DNA from: Bosea sp. OAE506 | GTDB lineage: Bacteria > Pseudomonadota > Alphaproteobacteria > Rhizobiales > Beijerinckiaceae | Reading direction: 5' to 3' | Length of the DNA: 64,000 nt | Assembly: GCF_040546595.1 (NCBI RefSeq) | Contig: NZ_JBEPOB010000001.1 | Coordinates: 4,713,001 to 4,777,000, forward strand | Part shown: one piece after another, positions 46,471 to 55,609 of the stretch | How positions within the stretch are numbered: position 1 is the first letter of the stretch | Layout of the letters: each line of letters starts with the position of its first letter | The notes under the pieces: generated by a model | What the model saw: the letters and a program-made list of their open reading frames with translations, nothing else | Told to the model about the DNA's origin: nothing | The model's database searches: none | Translations under genes and position numbers: made by a program

Positions 46471-47298
46471 ATGAGCACATCTCCGCTACCCATCGCACCG
46501 GATCTGCTCAAGGCCGTGCGCGAAAGCTGCCTCGAAGCCGGCGCTATCGCGACCGACCTCTTCCGCCCCGGTGAGAAGACCGCGGCGCGGACCTGGTCAA
46601 AGAGCGGCGGTTCGCCCGTCACCGAAGCGGATATTGGTGTCGACACCTTCCTGCGCATCCGTCTCTCGGCACTGCTGCCGGAGGCCGCCTGGCTCTCCGA
46701 GGAAACGGTGGACGATGCGCTGCGGCTGTCGCGCCGCTTCGTCTGGGTCGTCGACCCGATCGACGGCACGCGCGCCTATATGAGCGGCCTGCCCGACTGG
46801 GCGGTCTGCGTCGCGCTGCTCGACGAGGGCGAGCCGATCCTCGGCGTGGTCCATGCGCCGGCGTGCCGCGCGACCTACACCACGCTGCGCGGCGGCGGCG
46901 CCCAGAAGAATGGCGGCGCGATCAGCGCGACACCGCTGACGCGCCTCGGCGAGGCCCGTATCGCCGGGCCCAAGCCGATGCTGGACGCGCTGGCGCGGAT
47001 CGAGCCGTTCGAGCCAGTCGACAAGATCCCCTCGCTGGCGCTGCGGCTCACGCGCATCGCCGACGGCTCGATCGACGCCGGGCTGATCTCGGCGGATGCG
47101 CGCGACTGGGACCTCGCCGCCGCCGACCTGATCCTGCGCGAGGCGGGCGGCACGATGAGCGGCGGGGCCGGCGAACCGGTGGTCTACAACCGGGCCACAC
47201 CGGTGCATGGCGTGCTCGTCGCCAGCGGCAACGGGCTCTCGGCGCCCCTGCTGTCGGCGATGCAGCGCCTGCGGGACACCCAGCCCCAGCGGCTCTGA
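46471..47298 (+). CDS. cysQ: Inositol monophosphatase family phosphatase (CysQ-like)
   Basis: A 275-residue Mg2+-dependent phosphatase. Metal-binding motifs are EETVDD, WVVDPIDGTRAYMSGLPDW, and the C-terminal DWDLAAADLILREAGG. The neighbourhood (DUF4170 and DUF374 acyltransferase) matches CysQ loci, where the enzyme hydrolyses 3'-phosphoadenosine 5'-phosphate. Histidinol-phosphatase or inositol phosphatase activity cannot be excluded from sequence alone. Confidence 0.85.
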   Translation: MSTSPLPIAPDLLKAVRESCLEAGAIATDLFRPGEKTAARTWSKSGGSPVTEADIGVDTFLRIRLSALLPEAAWLSEETVDDALRLSRRFVWVVDPIDGTRAYMSGLPDWAVCVALLDEGEPILGVVHAPACRATYTTLRGGGAQKNGGAISATPLTRLGEARIAGPKPMLDALARIEPFEPVDKIPSLALRLTRIADGSIDAGLISADARDWDLAAADLILREAGGTMSGGAGEPVVYNRATPVHGVLVASGNGLSAPLLSAMQRLRDTQPQRL

Positions 47299-47424
47299 GG
47301 TCATTTTCAGCCAACCTTCGCCGCGAATGCGCGATGACCCGCCGCGCGGCACTCGCGCCCCGCGCGCGGATGGCTTAACAGGTGCCGCGCATTGCGCGCG
47401 CGACAGTTCATGCTGGAGGGATCG

Positions 47425-47658
47425 ATGGCGGCCGAGCCGGAACAGAAGCAGCTTCTTCACCTCGTCTTCGGCGGCGAGCTGAGCTCCCTCGAAGGCGTGA
47501 CCTTCAAGGACCTTGCCAAGCTCGACGTGGTCGGCGTGTTCCCGAACTATGCCAGCGCACACACCGCCTGGAAGGCGAAGGCGCAGGCCACCGTCGACCA
47601 GGCGCAGACGCGCTACTTCATCGTGCATCTCCACCGCCTGCTCGACCCCGACACCTGA
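47425..47658 (+). CDS. DUF4170 family protein
   Basis: A 77-residue protein with the DUF4170 pattern LHLVFGGELSSLEGVTFKD and YFIVHLHRLLDPD. The family is short, soluble and of unknown function, and usually lies between cysQ and a lysophospholipid-type acyltransferase. ATG 47425 follows GGAGGG by 5 nt; the frame starts earlier without a ribosome site. Confidence 0.88.
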   Translation: MAAEPEQKQLLHLVFGGELSSLEGVTFKDLAKLDVVGVFPNYASAHTAWKAKAQATVDQAQTRYFIVHLHRLLDPDT

Positions 47659-47677
47659 AGGGTTCGACGCCAGCTTC

Positions 47678-48430
47678 ATGGGCTTTTCGATTCTCAAGAC
47701 GCGCGTGGCGCAGGAGGCGCTCGGCCGGATGCTGGCCGGCTATCTGCGCCTCGTGCAGCGCACCAACCGCTTCGTCGTCGAGCCGGCGGACGTCTATGAG
47801 CGCGTGCGCCCGGAGCTGCCACTGATCATCGCGATGTGGCACGGCCAGCACATCATGATCCCGTTCTCGCGGCCGGACTGGATGCCGGCCTGCTCCCTGG
47901 TCTCGCGCCATGGCGATGGCGGCTTCAACGCCGTCGCGCTGCGCCAGCTCGGGATCGGGGCGATTCGCGGCTCCGGCGCGCTCGGCAAGAAGATCCGCGA
48001 GAAGGGCGGCGCCAGCGCCTTCCTCGCCATGCTGAAGCGGCTCAAGGCCGGCGAGACGATGGTGCTGACCGCCGACATCCCCAAGCGCGCCCGCATCGTC
48101 GGGCCGGGGATCATCCAGCTCGCGCGGGCCTCCGGACGCCCGCTGCACCCGATCGCGGTGGTGACGAGCCGGCGCATCGACTTCAAGAGCTGGGACCGGG
48201 CCTCGATCGGCCTGCCCTTCGGCCGCGGCGCCATCGTCGTCGGCGAAGCCATCCATGTCGCGCGCGAGGCCGATGAGGCCGCCTGCGAGGCAGCGCGGCT
48301 GGCGCTGGAGGCCGGCCTCGACGCCGTTCATGCCCGCGCCTATGCCCTGGTCGGCGCGCAGGACCCCGGCGCCGGGCTGAGGCAGGCGCGGCTCGCCGCC
48401 GAAGCCGCGGCGCCAGGAGCGGCGCCGTGA
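47678..48430 (+). CDS. DUF374 lysophospholipid acyltransferase family protein
   Basis: A 250-residue protein with an LPLAT-type fold. It has LIIAMWHGQHIMIPF (catalytic His/Gln pattern), SRHGDGG and LKAGETMVLTADIPK. Such proteins are thought to act in lipid A or outer membrane lipid assembly and often precede waaA and lpxK, as here. ATG 47678 gives MGFSILKTRVAQEALGR. The stop overlaps the waaA GTG start (GTGA). Confidence 0.88.
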   Translation: MGFSILKTRVAQEALGRMLAGYLRLVQRTNRFVVEPADVYERVRPELPLIIAMWHGQHIMIPFSRPDWMPACSLVSRHGDGGFNAVALRQLGIGAIRGSGALGKKIREKGGASAFLAMLKRLKAGETMVLTADIPKRARIVGPGIIQLARASGRPLHPIAVVTSRRIDFKSWDRASIGLPFGRGAIVVGEAIHVAREADEAACEAARLALEAGLDAVHARAYALVGAQDPGAGLRQARLAAEAAAPGAAP

Positions 48431-49731
48431 ACGGCAAGGGCGCGATCCTCTCCGGCTACCGGCTGCTGACGGGGCTGCTCGAGCCGGCTGCGGCCGGGCT
48501 TCTGGTCTGGCGGCGTCGGCGCGGCAAGGAGGACCCGACGCGCCTTGCCGAGCGGCGTGGCTATCCGGGCGTGCGCCGGCCCGACCGGCCGCTGGCCTGG
48601 CTGCACGGCGCCAGCGTCGGCGAGACGGTGACGCTGCTGCCGCTGGTGGCGCGGCTGCAGAAGCGTGGCCTGACCGTGCTTGTGACCTCCGGCACGGTGA
48701 CCTCGGCCAAGCTGCTGGCGGCGCGGCTGCCGGCCGGCGTGATCCATCAGTATCTGCCGCTCGACGTACCCCGCTACATGCGCCGCTTCCTCGACTACTG
48801 GCAGCCCTCGCTCGGGCTGATCTGCGAATCCGAGATCTGGCCGAACCTGCTGATCGAGGCCCGCAAGCGCGAGGTGCCGCTCGTTCTGGTCAATGCCCGC
48901 ATGTCGGAGCGCTCCTTCGCGCGCTGGTACAAGGCGCCGCAGACCTCCCGCTTCCTGCTCTCCTGCTTCGAATCCTGCCTCGCCCAGTCGCAAGGGGACG
49001 CCGAGCGTCTCGCGCAGCTGGGCGCGCCGCGCGTCAGCGTCGCCGGCAACCTCAAATTCGACGTGCCCGCCCCACCGGCCGATGCCGACACGCTGGCGAT
49101 CCTCGACGGACTGACGACGGGGCGCCCCGTCTGGGTGGCCGCCAGCACGCATCCGGGCGAGGAAGAGCAGGTCATCGCCGCCCATCTCGGCATCAAGCCC
49201 TATCTGCCGAATCTGCTGACGATCATCGCGCCGCGCCATCCGCAGCGTGGCGTCGAGATCGAGGCGCTGGCGGAGGCCAACGGCATCGCCGTCACGCGCC
49301 GGGCCGCCGGCCAGTTACCAGAGCGTAATGCGGAACTCTACATCGCCGACACCGTCAACGAACTCGGGCTGTTCTACCGGCTCTCGCAGGTGGCCTATCT
49401 CGGCGGCTCGCTCGTGCCGATGATCGGCGGGCACAACCCGATCGAGCCCGCCAAGCTCGGCTGCGCGCTGCTGCATGGGCCCTTCGTCCACAACAACGCC
49501 GAGATCTTCGCCGCCTTCGACAAGGGTGGCGGCGCGCGCGAGGTCGCCGATGCGCAGGGGCTGGCCGGGGCGGTTCACCGCTGGCTGAGCGACCCCGCCA
49601 GCGCGCGCCAGGCCGCGCGGGCGGCCGCACAGACGAGCAGCGAGCTCGGCGGCGCGCTCGGCCGCACGATCCAGGCGCTGGAGCCGCTGCTGATGCGGAT
49701 CGCGCTCGGGCGACGCGACGGCGCCGCCTGA
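48427..49731 (+). CDS. waaA: 3-deoxy-D-manno-octulosonic acid transferase
   Basis: A 434-residue GT30 glycosyltransferase that adds Kdo to lipid A precursor at the inner membrane. Conserved segments are LAWLHGASVGETVTLLPLV, GLICESEIWPN, VAASTHPGEEE and GGSLVPMIGGHNPIEPA. It starts with GTG in a GTGA overlap with the DUF374 gene, and its TGA shares a base with the lpxK ATG (TGATG). The operon is thus tightly coupled. Confidence 0.96.
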   Translation: MNGKGAILSGYRLLTGLLEPAAAGLLVWRRRRGKEDPTRLAERRGYPGVRRPDRPLAWLHGASVGETVTLLPLVARLQKRGLTVLVTSGTVTSAKLLAARLPAGVIHQYLPLDVPRYMRRFLDYWQPSLGLICESEIWPNLLIEARKREVPLVLVNARMSERSFARWYKAPQTSRFLLSCFESCLAQSQGDAERLAQLGAPRVSVAGNLKFDVPAPPADADTLAILDGLTTGRPVWVAASTHPGEEEQVIAAHLGIKPYLPNLLTIIAPRHPQRGVEIEALAEANGIAVTRRAAGQLPERNAELYIADTVNELGLFYRLSQVAYLGGSLVPMIGGHNPIEPAKLGCALLHGPFVHNNAEIFAAFDKGGGAREVADAQGLAGAVHRWLSDPASARQAARAAAQTSSELGGALGRTIQALEPLLMRIALGRRDGAA

Positions 49732-50740
49732 TGCGGGCGCCCGCCTTCTGGTGGCGCCGGCCGGGCCTGCTCGCCAGGCTTTTGTCCCCGCTGGGCTGGA
49801 TCTATGGCGCGATCACGCTGCGGCGGATGAGGCGGCCGGGCGTCGATTGCGGCGTGCCGGTGATCTGCGTCGGCAATTTCGTCGCCGGCGGGGCGGGCAA
49901 GACGCCGACGGCGATCGCGCTCGCGGGACTGATGGCGCGGCGCGGCGAGACGCCCTTCGTGCTGATGCGCGGCTATGGCGGCAGCCTGCCCGGCCGGCGG
50001 TCGAGGTCCATCCCGAGCATCACGCGGCGCGCGCCGTCGGCGACGAGCCGCTGTTGATGGCGCGCCATGCCCGCACCGTGATCGCACGCGACCGCGTGGC
50101 GGGAGCGAGCCTGTCGCGGGCGCTCGGCGCCAGCGTGATCGTGATGGATGACGGGCTGCAGAACCCGGCGCTGACCAAGCGGCTGAGGCTCGCGGTGGTC
50201 GATGGTGCCTCGGGCGTCGGCAACGGCCTGTGCCTGCCGGCCGGGCCGCTGCGCGCTCCGCTGGCGGAGCAGCTCGGCGAGGTCGATGCCGTGCTGGTGA
50301 TCGGCCCCGGAGAGGCTGGCGCGGCTGTGGCGGCGCAGGCCACAGCGAAGGGCCTTGCCGTCCTTAGGGCCCGGCTTGAGCCGGATGCCGGGGCGGTCGC
50401 CCGGCTCGCGGATCAGGCGGTGCTCGCCGTATCCGGTATCGGGCGGCCGGAGAAGTTTGCGACGACGCTGCGCGAGGCGGGAGCGCGGATCGTCGCGGAG
50501 CGCGCCTTCGGCGACCATCACGCCTACAGCCACGCCGATGTCCAGGCGCTCGTCGCGGAGGCTGCGCTCTATGACAGCCTGGTGGCGACGACGGAAAAGG
50601 ACTGGGTGAAGCTTGCCCCGCTCTGGCCGGAGGAAGCGCGGACGCGGCTGTTGCCCGTTCCGGTCAGGCTGGTGTTCGACGCTCCGGAGGCGATCGAGGC
50701 GCTTCTATCGGGCGCCTCAGGCGCGGCCGGCGCGCCGTAG
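49731..50740 (+). pseudogene. lpxK: Tetraacyldisaccharide 4'-kinase, single-base frameshift
   Basis: LpxK phosphorylates the lipid A precursor at the 4' position. The first part (49731 to about 49995) is in one frame and holds the P-loop GNFVAGGAGKTPTAIAL. The rest is in a second frame up to 50740 and includes MDDGLQNPALTK and TTEKDWVKL. Adding one C near 49994-49996 restores GYGGSLPGPAVEVHPEHH and yields 336 residues, the normal length. LpxK is essential in bacteria with lipid A, so a sequencing or assembly error is the likelier cause; a real mutation cannot be excluded. The 3' end overlaps the convergent DUF2093 gene by 24 nt. Confidence 0.9.
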
Positions 50741-50938
50741 CCTCAGCTGCACGGCTTCGGGCGAGGCATAGGCCTCCTGCCAGTCGACCGACCAGTAGCG
50801 CAGCTCCTCGATGCGGATCGGCGCGCCCGTCACGGCGCAGCGCACGAAGGCGCCCGGACGCACGACGCGGAACTCGCCATGGCCGTAATCGAGGGCCGCT
50901 TCCTGCCCCGGCATCGGGGGGCGATCGCTGATGTTCAT
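50717..50938 (-). CDS. DUF2093 family protein
   Basis: A 73-residue soluble protein with AALDYGHGEFRVVRPGAFV, RCAVTGAPIRIEELRYWSV and VDWQEAYASPEA, the pattern of DUF2093. Function is unknown. It is conserved beside lpxK in Hyphomicrobiales. Its 3' end overlaps the lpxK 3' end on the opposite strand. Confidence 0.92.
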   Translation of the reverse strand: MNISDRPPMPGQEAALDYGHGEFRVVRPGAFVRCAVTGAPIRIEELRYWSVDWQEAYASPEAVQLRLRRAGRA

Positions 50939-50993
50939 GCCGATATATCTAAACCGTTGATCCGCGCGCGCAATGCCGGGATAATCCCGTCCC

Positions 50994-51872
50994 GTGATAG
51001 CGCTGCGCCCGACGAAGTCCAGCCTCGTGATTGCCTGCGTCGCGCGCCTCGCCGCGGCGATGGCGGCGCTGTCGCTGCTGGCCGGGGCCGCGCTGGCGGG
51101 CGGCTATGAGCGCGTGCGACTGCCGAGCTATGACGGCGATCTCGACGCCGTGCTCTATCGGCCGAAAGGTCCCGGACCCTTTCCCGCCGTCGTCGCGCTG
51201 CATGGCTGCGGTGGCCTGTTCCGCGAAAACGGCAAGCTCTCGCTGCGCCACTCCGACTGGGGCGAGCGCCTCGCGGCGGAAGGCTATGTCGTCCTGATGC
51301 CGGACAGCTACGGCTCGCGCCGGCTCGGCTCGCAATGCGGCGTCAAGGAGGTCACCGTGCGGGCCAGCCGCGAACGTGTCGCGGATGCCGCCGCCGCGCG
51401 GCACTGGCTGCAGTCACGCGGCGATGTCCGCCCCGAGCGGATTGCGCTGCTCGGCTGGTCCGGCGGCGGCTCCACGGTGCTGGCCGCCATCCGCAAGGAT
51501 CGTCGTCCGGCCGACGAGCAGCCGGATTTCGCCCGTGCCATCGCCTTCTATCCGGGCTGCCGGGTTCAATCGGAATCGGCCAGCTTCATGGCGCGGATGC
51601 CGCTGATGATGCTGATCGGCGACGCCGACGACTGGACCCCACCTGGCCCCTGCGACTATCTCGCCAAGGCCGCGAAGGCCCGCGGTGAGAAGGTCGAGAT
51701 CGTGATCTATGCCGGGGCGCTGCATGATTTCGACCATCCGCGGCTGGAGGTGAAGGAGCGCAGCGACATCGCCTTCTCCGCGACCGGGACCGGCAAGGCC
51801 ACCGTCGGCACCAATCCGGAGGCGCGCGAGGACGCGATCAAGCGGGTGAAGTCCTTCCTGAACGGGCTCTGA
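50994..51872 (+). CDS. Secreted dienelactone hydrolase-like alpha/beta hydrolase
   Basis: A 292-residue exported protein. A signal-like helix (about 15-37, ending AALAG) precedes an alpha/beta hydrolase domain with an oxyanion segment ALHGCGGLF, the nucleophile elbow LLGWSGGGSTVL (Ser), an acid region IGDADDWTPPGPC and a histidine near GALHDFDHP. The nucleophile is Ser rather than the Cys of classical dienelactone hydrolases. Substrate is unknown. It starts with GTG 50994. Confidence 0.85.
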   Translation: MIALRPTKSSLVIACVARLAAAMAALSLLAGAALAGGYERVRLPSYDGDLDAVLYRPKGPGPFPAVVALHGCGGLFRENGKLSLRHSDWGERLAAEGYVVLMPDSYGSRRLGSQCGVKEVTVRASRERVADAAAARHWLQSRGDVRPERIALLGWSGGGSTVLAAIRKDRRPADEQPDFARAIAFYPGCRVQSESASFMARMPLMMLIGDADDWTPPGPCDYLAKAAKARGEKVEIVIYAGALHDFDHPRLEVKERSDIAFSATGTGKATVGTNPEAREDAIKRVKSFLNGL

Positions 51873-51884
51873 GGCGGACAGGCG

Positions 51885-53474
51885 TCAGAACAGGTCGCCC
51901 TGGCCCGGCTTTGCCGTCTCCCGCCGCGGCGGACGGGGCGTTCGCGAAAGCCCCTCGCCACCGCCTGCGACCACCACACCGAAACGTCCGCCTGCGACCT
52001 GCACGCCGAGCGCCTGACCGGCCCGCAACTGCCCCGGATCGCGGATCAGGGCGCCAGCCTCGTCACGCACCAGCGCATAGCCGCGTGCCAGAACGGCTTC
52101 CGGCCCGAGTGAAGCGAGCAGCGACACCGAGGACCGCAAGCGCTCGCGACGCCGCATCAGGCCCTGCGCAAACGCCCGCTGCAGCCGCGTCTCCAGCGCC
52201 GGCAGTCTCTCGCTGCGCAGGGCGACGCCGCGGGTCAAAGCCTTTGCCGCGCGTTGCTCAAGCTCGCTCAGCCTCCGCCGGGCGTCGGCAATGCGCCGGT
52301 TTTCGGCGGACAGCGCCGCGTTGCGAGCCTGCGCCAGCACGCGTCCATAGCCGTCGAGCCGGGCCCGCAGGGCCGCGAGGCGCGCCAAGGGCGATTGGCG
52401 CGCAAGGCGCTGGGCGGCGAGGCCGCGCTGCTGCTCATGCACACGGGCGTTGCGTGCCAGCGCCGGGGCAAGCCGTGTTGCCGCGAGATCGAGCCGCTGG
52501 CGCGGGCCCGACAGCACGGCTTCCGGCCCCGGCAAGGCGCGGGCGAGCGCGCGCAGGTCGCTGCGGCGGCGGTCGGACAGGCGGCGCATCGCACCGGCCT
52601 GGCGGCGCGCGAGATCGGCGACGAGGCTCATCAGCTCGGCGCGCACCGGCACGACCTTTTCGGCCGCACCGGTCGGCGTCGGCGCGCGCAGATCGGCGGC
52701 GTGGTCGATCAGGGTGACGTCGGTCTCGTGGCCGACGGCGGAGACCAGCGGGATCAGCGAGGCGGCCGCGGCGCGCACCACGATCTCCTCATTGAAGCCC
52801 ATCAGGTCTTCGAGCGAGCCGCCGCCGCGCGCGACGATGATGACGTCGGGCCGCGGAATGCGCCCGCCTTCGGGCAGGGCGTTGAAGCCGGCGATGGCGG
52901 CGGCGACCTCGGCCGCGCTGGTCTCGCCCTGCACGCGCACCGGCCAGACCAGCACATGCCGGGGAAAGCGATCCTCCAGCCGGTGCAGGATGTCGCGGAT
53001 GACGGCGCCGGTCGGCGAGGTCACGACGCCGATAACGCGGGGTAGATAGGGGATGAGCTGCTTGCGCTCTTCCGCAAACAGCCCCTCTGCGGCGAGCCGC
53101 CTGCGGCGTTCCTCGAGCAGCGCCATCAGCGCGCCGATGCCGGCGGGCTCGAGCGAATCGATGATGATCTGGTAGCTCGACTTGCCGGCGAAGGTGGTGA
53201 TCTTGCCGGTGGCGATGACCTCCAAGCCTTCCTGGGGCTTCGTCTTCAGCCGCCCGAAGACGCCCTTCCAGATCACCGCGTCGATCTTGGCGTTGGCGTC
53301 CTTCAGCGAGAAATAGACATGGCCCGAGCCGACCGGGCCGCGATAGCCCGAGATCTCGCCGCGCACGCGCACGAAGCCGAAGGCATCCTCCAGCGTGCGC
53401 TTGAGCGCGCCGGAGAGATCCGAGACCGACCATTCGGGGGTGTTGCCGACGGGCTTGGGCGATTCGCTGTCCAT
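51885..53474 (-). CDS. xseA: Exodeoxyribonuclease VII large subunit
   Basis: A 529-residue protein with an N-terminal OB-fold ([20 protein letters not shown], about 35-105), the catalytic domain with [20 protein letters not shown] and [16 protein letters not shown], and a long coiled coil rich in Arg/Ala (about 280-460). With XseB it degrades single-stranded DNA to oligonucleotides. XseB is not in this window. It is convergent with the preceding hydrolase and divergent from purD. Confidence 0.97.
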   Translation of the reverse strand: MDSESPKPVGNTPEWSVSDLSGALKRTLEDAFGFVRVRGEISGYRGPVGSGHVYFSLKDANAKIDAVIWKGVFGRLKTKPQEGLEVIATGKITTFAGKSSYQIIIDSLEPAGIGALMALLEERRRRLAAEGLFAEERKQLIPYLPRVIGVVTSPTGAVIRDILHRLEDRFPRHVLVWPVRVQGETSAAEVAAAIAGFNALPEGGRIPRPDVIIVARGGGSLEDLMGFNEEIVVRAAAASLIPLVSAVGHETDVTLIDHAADLRAPTPTGAAEKVVPVRAELMSLVADLARRQAGAMRRLSDRRRSDLRALARALPGPEAVLSGPRQRLDLAATRLAPALARNARVHEQQRGLAAQRLARQSPLARLAALRARLDGYGRVLAQARNAALSAENRRIADARRRLSELEQRAAKALTRGVALRSERLPALETRLQRAFAQGLMRRRERLRSSVSLLASLGPEAVLARGYALVRDEAGALIRDPGQLRAGQALGVQVAGGRFGVVVAGGGEGLSRTPRPPRRETAKPGQGDLF

Positions 53475-53586
53475 GACGCGACCATAGCGGCGCCGGCGCA
53501 GCCGCAGAAGCGTTGCCGTCCACGCCCGCGGCGGCTATTGCCCAGCCGACCCTTTGGCCCACCCAGCCCCGCGGATTGAAACGACG

Positions 53587-54867
53587 ATGAAGATTCTTCT
53601 GATCGGATCGGGCGGCCGCGAGCATGCTTTGGCCTGGGCGATCTCGGCCTCGCCGCTCTGCGACCGGCTCTTCATCGCGCCGGGCAACCCCGGCACCGCG
53701 CAGTGCGGCGAGAACGTCGTCATAGACATCGCCGACCACGGCGCTGTCGCCTCCTTCTGCAAGCTGCAGGGCATCGGGCTGGTCGTCGTCGGCCCCGAGG
53801 GGCCGCTGGTGGCGGGCCTGGCCGACGATCTCGTGGCCACCGGCCTCAAGGTGTTCGGTCCCTCGAAGGCGGCTGCCCAGCTCGAAGGTTCGAAGGCCTT
53901 CACCAAGGAGCTCTGTGCCGAGTTCGCTATCCCCACCGCCGGCTTCGGCCGCTTCGCGGACGCGGCTTCCGCCAAGGCCTATGTCGCGTCCCAGGGTGCG
54001 CCGATCGTGATCAAGGCCGATGGGCTCGCCGCCGGCAAGGGCGTGGTGATGGCGGAGACGCTTGATGAGGCCAACGAGGCCATCGAGATGATGTTCGGAG
54101 GCGGGCTCGGCGCGGCCGGCGCCGCGATCGTCATCGAGGAGTGGATGATCGGCGAGGAGGCGAGTTTCTTCGCGCTTTGCGACGGCACCAACGCGCTGGC
54201 GCTCGCCTCAGCGCAGGACCACAAGCGCGTCGGCGATGGCGACACTGGCCCCAACACCGGCGGCATGGGCGCCTATTCGCCCGCGCCGGTGATGACAGCC
54301 GCCATGGAAGCCCGGGTGATGAAGGAGATCATCGCGCCCACGCTGGCCGGCATGGCGCAGCGCGGGACCCCGTTCAAGGGCGTGCTCTTCGCCGGGCTGA
54401 TGATCACCGCGCAGGGGCCGAAGCTGATCGAGTACAATGTCCGCTTCGGCGATCCCGAATGCGAGGTGCTGATGCCGCGGCTGAAGAGCGACATCGTGCC
54501 GGCGCTGCTGGCGGCCTGCGACGGCGTGCTCGACAACATCACACTGCGCTGGTCGGACGAGGCCGCGCTGACGGTGGTGCTGGCCGCGCGCGGCTATCCG
54601 GGCAAGCCGGAGACCGGAAGCGTGATCAAGGAGATCGACAAGGCCGCGGCGCTCGACGACGTGCTCGTTTTCCATGCCGGCACGAAGCAGACCGCGACCG
54701 ACATCGTCGCCAGCGGCGGGCGCGTGCTCAATGTCGTGGGGTTGGGCAAGACGGTGAGCGAGGCGCAGGCGCGCGCCTATCGCGGCGTCGACGCGATCGA
54801 CTGGCCGGAGGGCTTCTGCCGCCGCGACATCGGCTGGCAGGCGGTCAAGCGCGAGCGCGAAGGCTGA
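53587..54867 (+). CDS. purD: Phosphoribosylamine-glycine ligase
   Basis: A 426-residue ATP-grasp enzyme for the second step of purine synthesis. Motifs are [16 protein letters not shown] at the N-terminus, [31 protein letters not shown] (ATP loop), and [20 protein letters not shown] 53587 is chosen as the family start; an in-frame ATG 33 nt upstream lies in poorly conserved sequence. It is followed after 59 nt by the vapBC pair. Confidence 0.97.
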   Translation: MKILLIGSGGREHALAWAISASPLCDRLFIAPGNPGTAQCGENVVIDIADHGAVASFCKLQGIGLVVVGPEGPLVAGLADDLVATGLKVFGPSKAAAQLEGSKAFTKELCAEFAIPTAGFGRFADAASAKAYVASQGAPIVIKADGLAAGKGVVMAETLDEANEAIEMMFGGGLGAAGAAIVIEEWMIGEEASFFALCDGTNALALASAQDHKRVGDGDTGPNTGGMGAYSPAPVMTAAMEARVMKEIIAPTLAGMAQRGTPFKGVLFAGLMITAQGPKLIEYNVRFGDPECEVLMPRLKSDIVPALLAACDGVLDNITLRWSDEAALTVVLAARGYPGKPETGSVIKEIDKAAALDDVLVFHAGTKQTATDIVASGGRVLNVVGLGKTVSEAQARAYRGVDAIDWPEGFCRRDIGWQAVKREREG

Positions 54868-54887
54868 CAGCGGCGGGTGGATCGCGT

Positions 54888-54915
54888 GTATACCAGCCTA
54901 GGTCTCGGTCTATAT
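54888..54915 (+). promoter_or_regulatory. Possible operator/promoter of the vapBC operon
   Basis: The 59-nt gap before vapB contains TATACC and GGTCTATA as an imperfect inverted repeat around CCTAGG. Antitoxins of this type usually bind such repeats over their own promoter. The assignment is by position and weak symmetry only. Confidence 0.25.
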
Positions 54916-54926
54916 CGGAGGCGAGC

Positions 54927-55190
54927 ATGGTGCTGATGATCAAGAGTGACCGTGCCGACCGCCTGGTGCGCGAGCTCGCCAGCCGCACCGGCGAGACGAT
55001 CGCCGAGGCTGTCGCGATCGCAGCGGAAGAGCAGTTGGCGAGGCTGCCGGCTACGCAAGAACGGCGCTCCGGTTCTGTCGACAGGGAGCGCCTTGAAGCG
55101 ATCCTGGCCAGATTTCGGGCCGACCGCATCGACGATCCGCGGACGGACGACGAGATCATCGGCTACGATGAGAACGGCCTGCCTTCGTGA
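54927..55190 (+). CDS. VapB-type antitoxin (PSK/Rv0623-like)
   Basis: An 87-residue protein starting with a short ribbon-helix-helix-like region MIKSDRADRLVRELASRTGE and TIAEAVAIAAEEQLARL. It is followed by an acidic C-terminal tail that typically wraps the toxin. GGAGG lies 6 nt before ATG 54927. The stop overlaps the vapC GTG by 4 nt. It is the likely antitoxin and autoregulator. Confidence 0.88.
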   Translation: MVLMIKSDRADRLVRELASRTGETIAEAVAIAAEEQLARLPATQERRSGSVDRERLEAILARFRADRIDDPRTDDEIIGYDENGLPS

Positions 55191-55609
55191 CGCTCGGCCT
55201 CCTCGACGTCGACAGCGCCGCGATCGTCGCGATCCTGACCGAGGAGTCCGAGGCCACGGTCTTTTCCGATCTCCTCGATTCGAGACCGATCAGCTACTGC
55301 TCGGGCGTAACCTTCGTCGAGACGTTCATGGTCCTGTCATCGCGGATCGCGAACCTGAGCGTGGCAGGGCTAGCGACGGCGCTGCAGACGTTGGCCATTG
55401 AGCAACGACCGGTCGATGCAGAACAGTCGGGCCTGGCCAGCGAAGCCTTCCTGCGCTTCGGAAAAGGCGGGCACTCGGCGAAGCTCAATCTCGGCGACTG
55501 CTTTTCCTATGCTCTTGCCAAATCCCTGCAGACGCCCCTGCTCTACAAGGGCGAGGATTTCACCCGAACCGACATTGCATCTGCGCTGACGGCAGGAGCC
55601 CATCCATGA
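55187..55609 (+). CDS. VapC-type PIN domain ribonuclease toxin
   Basis: A 140-residue PIN domain protein. The acidic metal-binding residues are Asp7 (LLDVDSAAIVAIL), Glu45 (VTFVETFMVL), Asp104 (NLGDCFSYALAK) and Asp124 (YKGEDFTRTD). VapC toxins cut tRNA or rRNA when the antitoxin is degraded. GTG 55187 overlaps vapB (GTGA). Its stop overlaps the ATG of the next gene, a dehalogenase-like hydrolase, which is unusual for a TA pair. Confidence 0.9.
   Translation: MTLGLLDVDSAAIVAILTEESEATVFSDLLDSRPISYCSGVTFVETFMVLSSRIANLSVAGLATALQTLAIEQRPVDAEQSGLASEAFLRFGKGGHSAKLNLGDCFSYALAKSLQTPLLYKGEDFTRTDIASALTAGAHP

Noticed and set aside
49985..50005. Programmed frameshifting in lpxK
   Set aside because: The site has no slippery sequence, and LpxK is encoded in a single frame in other bacteria; an indel explains it more simply.
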